A DNA stretch of 7,078 nt, from positions 1-7,078 of the forward strand of contig URYT01000100.1 of the NCBI GenBank assembly GCA_900552185.1. Direction: 5' to 3'. The stretch's first letter is position 1, and each line of letters starts with the position of its first letter. A program made the translations under genes and the position numbers. Below, in pieces: positions 5,772 to 7,078 of this stretch. Below the pieces are notes generated by a model, which worked only from the letters and a program-made list of their open reading frames with translations, was not told where the DNA came from and did not search any database. Origin of the DNA: an uncultured Collinsella sp. Lineage in GTDB: Bacteria; Actinomycetota; Coriobacteriia; Coriobacteriales; Coriobacteriaceae.

Positions 5772-6710
5772 ATGGCATCTCAAGTTGAGCTCACCCCATG
5801 CGGGGCCATGTTTGACATCTTTAAGCGCGCAGCGCATCTGAGCCATATCGAGCTGTGCGGCTTGGTGCTTTCGTCCCGTCCGCTCGCCGACGGCCGCAGC
5901 CCGCAGAGCCGAGCCGCCGATCGCTCTTGGGTTTCCCGCTTTATCGTTCGCGCGCCGGTCGGCACGCTTCAGCAGCGCTACTTTGCCGAATACGGTACCT
6001 CGGCTGCGCGTATTATGTCGCAACTGGCCCTGCGCCAGCGCAATCCCATGGACTCCACGGCTGTGATCAATATGGTGTGCGGTCCTGCAGGTGAACCGAT
6101 GATACGCGCGCTCGAAGAGTGCCACCAGGACACGAATCTCTATCGCAACGCGCTCGATCGCCTGTCCCAGGCGGCGGAACTCATGCCCGCCGAGCGCGCC
6201 GAGGCCGTGCTGGTGCTGTTTGTCGCCGTCGGTTGTTCGGCGGATGTGCGGTCCTCGGTGAACTATGCCATCGACTACGCACACGCGACCTGTGGCGGAG
6301 GCACATCCACGCCGCGTTCGCTTGGCATGTCGCTGACTGCGGGCGAACGCGAACCCGCCCCGGCGCACCCCTTGGGCTTGCTGCGCGTGCAAAACAGTTT
6401 TGTCGTGAGCGCCCCGCGCTGGATTCAGCCGAGTGAGCAGGGTGTTGAGATTGGCGCGCTGGCCACTGGTGAGGGCGATATTACCGACGTCGGCGACGAT
6501 GTCTCGGCCCGCCATGCCCATATCTGGTGCGATGCTCAAAATATCTGGCGCGTCGAGGACTTGTCGTCCACCAACGGAACCGTGGTGGTAAACGGGGCCA
6601 CGCGCGTCTGCATTCAGGTCGAGCCCGGCCGTTCCGCCCAACTCAATCCCGGCGATGAGCTCAAGCTCGGCGAATCCACTACCTACGCCATCCTCTTCGG
6701 TGCTCTCTAG
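5772..6710 (+). CDS. FHA-domain protein, partner of the adjacent kinase
   Basis: The 312-residue product ends in a forkhead-associated (FHA) domain, a phosphothreonine-binding fold, at about 223-310. Visible motifs are VSARHAHI with Ser245 and His248, EDLSSTNGT with Asn268, the second N-G at 274-275, and L-N-P-G-D-E-L-K-L-G. In most FHA domains a Gly-Arg near the start supplies an arginine that contacts the phosphate; here the matching position reads I-G-A (Ala229), so binding may be weaker or altered. Residues 1-200 are soluble, Ala/Arg-rich and without a motif I recognise; they contain several cysteines and a mostly helical pattern. No signal peptide or membrane segment is seen, so it should act in the cytosol. 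It is the last gene of the operon and probably reads or scaffolds the kinase output. Confidence 0.92.
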   Translation: MASQVELTPCGAMFDIFKRAAHLSHIELCGLVLSSRPLADGRSPQSRAADRSWVSRFIVRAPVGTLQQRYFAEYGTSAARIMSQLALRQRNPMDSTAVINMVCGPAGEPMIRALEECHQDTNLYRNALDRLSQAAELMPAERAEAVLVLFVAVGCSADVRSSVNYAIDYAHATCGGGTSTPRSLGMSLTAGEREPAPAHPLGLLRVQNSFVVSAPRWIQPSEQGVEIGALATGEGDITDVGDDVSARHAHIWCDAQNIWRVEDLSSTNGTVVVNGATRVCIQVEPGRSAQLNPGDELKLGESTTYAILFGAL

Positions 6711-6717
6711 CCGGCAG

Positions 6718-6808
6718 ATAGGGACGTTCCTTTTAATATGAGCAGGACATTGTCAAGAGGCAAAATCGGGCCTGGCCCCAACGATATGGGGTCAGGCCCT
6801 CTCCCTAT
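6718..6808. mobile_element. Nested inverted-repeat element, REP/MITE-like
   Basis: The outer arms ATAGGGA (6718-6724) and TCCCTAT (6802-6808) are perfect inverted copies. Within them a 12-bp stem pairs 6768-6779 with 6788-6799, with one G-U pair and the 8-nt loop AACGATAT. The right arm contains GGGGTCAGGCCC, similar to palindromes mobilised by RAYT (REP-associated tyrosine) transposases in other bacteria. It sits 8 nt after the FHA gene stop. It might also stop transcription, but no T-run follows the stem. Only one copy is in the window, so mobility is inference. Confidence 0.5.
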
Positions 6809-6889
6809 ATCAGCCCGTCCGCGGCGACCTCGGCGTGTCTTACCGACGCTCGTCTTTGCAGTTTAATATCCGCCCGCGGCGATCTCTCG
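6807..6889. repeat. Degenerate direct repeat, two copies
   Basis: CCGCGGCGACCT (6819-6830) recurs as CCGCGGCGATCT (6874-6885), 55 nt apart with 11 of 12 bases equal. Each copy is preceded within about ten bases by ATATC and a GCCC-type run and followed by CTCG or TCTCG, so the repeat unit is about 25 nt with small indels. Confidence 0.4.
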
Positions 6890-7078
6890 CTGGGCAATCC
6901 GTTGCTACGGCTGAGGCTTCTACGTCGAACCGACAGTCTGTGCACGCGTGTGGCGCCCTGGGCGCTCGCAGAAAAGGGACCTGAGGTTCGCCTCAACGGC
7001 TTCGGATCGAACCGCTTCCGGGGTGACTGGCTTATGTGCGGGGGACCGCCCCCCTACGCCTCCTCGGCCATGAGGCCG
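6809..7078. other. Gene-free, hairpin-rich region at the window end
   Basis: No reading frame here has an SD or a protein-like composition. Several short GC hairpins are packed together: GCGCC-CTG-GGCGC (about 6950-6965), TGAGG-TTCG-CCTCA in the segment just before 7000, GGGGG-ACCG-CCCCC (7040-7053) and CGGCC-ATGA-GGCCG (7065-7078). Longer pairing of GGTTCG with CGAACC spans the UUCG hairpin. It could be a structured RNA or leader for a gene beyond the window, or more repeat-derived sequence. I could not match it to tRNA, tmRNA, RNase P RNA or a riboswitch I know. Confidence 0.35.

Noticed and set aside
5379..6641. Long reverse-strand open frame opposite the kinase end and FHA gene
   Set aside because: It is a shadow of high-GC coding DNA on the other strand: no SD, low-complexity Arg/Gly/His composition, and it covers two clear genes.
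6721..6756. Reverse-strand TTGACA (6751-6756) as a -35 box
   Set aside because: No -10 at 16-18 bp; the A/T hexamers nearby are only 10-12 bp away, and it would drive transcription into the end of the FHA gene.
6805..6996. Reverse-strand 63-residue open frame in the terminal gene-free region
   Set aside because: Arg/Ser-rich composition, no SD, and it overlaps the inverted-repeat and direct-repeat sequences.
7040..7054. GGGGG-ACCG-CCCCC hairpin as an intrinsic terminator
   Set aside because: No T-run follows on either strand.

Overview
The window looks like chromosomal DNA of a high-GC Gram-positive bacterium, most likely an actinomycete of the class Coriobacteriia (Collinsella or a close relative). 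This assignment is inference. It rests on strong G/C preference at third codon positions, purine-rich Shine-Dalgarno sites of the GGAGG type, the housekeeping order dnaX - ybaB - recR, and a membrane Ser/Thr kinase next to an FHA-domain protein. No rRNA or tRNA is visible to anchor the taxonomy.

Region 1 (1-1010) holds the 3' end of dnaX, the DNA polymerase III clamp-loader subunit. It is readable only by changing frame near 447-465. One frame carries folded domain III and stops at 463-465. The -1 frame carries a Pro/Ala-rich tail to the stop at 1008-1010. This is either a programmed tau/gamma-type frameshift or a one-base deletion.

Region 2 (1011-1845) interrupts the usual dnaX-ybaB adjacency. 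It has a reverse-strand gene for a small single-pass membrane protein with its own promoter -10 and SD. A visibly AT-richer intergenic stretch follows, with inverted repeats and a candidate promoter for ybaB.

Region 3 (1846-2776) is a two-gene unit. ybaB/ebfC encodes a nucleoid-associated protein and recR encodes the recombination mediator, with recR starting 13 nt after ybaB ends. dnaX, ybaB and recR together are a replication/recombinational-repair neighbourhood.

Region 4 (2777-6710) is a three-gene signalling operon: an exported or membrane-anchored protein with a Gly/Ser linker, a Ser/Thr protein kinase with four C-terminal membrane helices, and a soluble protein with a C-terminal FHA domain. 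The first two genes overlap by ATGA and the third starts 3 nt after the kinase stop. The leader has two copies of the palindrome GTTG(T/C)GCAAC exactly 73 bp apart, an extended -10 promoter, and a hairpin plus T-run that looks like an intrinsic terminator placed just before the first SD. The likely logic is that an external domain senses, the membrane kinase phosphorylates, and the FHA protein reads the phosphothreonine. The kinase and FHA assignments are firm; the circuit is inferred.

Region 5 (6711-7078) has no convincing gene. It begins with a nested inverted-repeat element resembling REP/MITE-type elements, followed by about 270 nt rich in GC hairpins, including a UUCG tetraloop, and a degenerate direct repeat.
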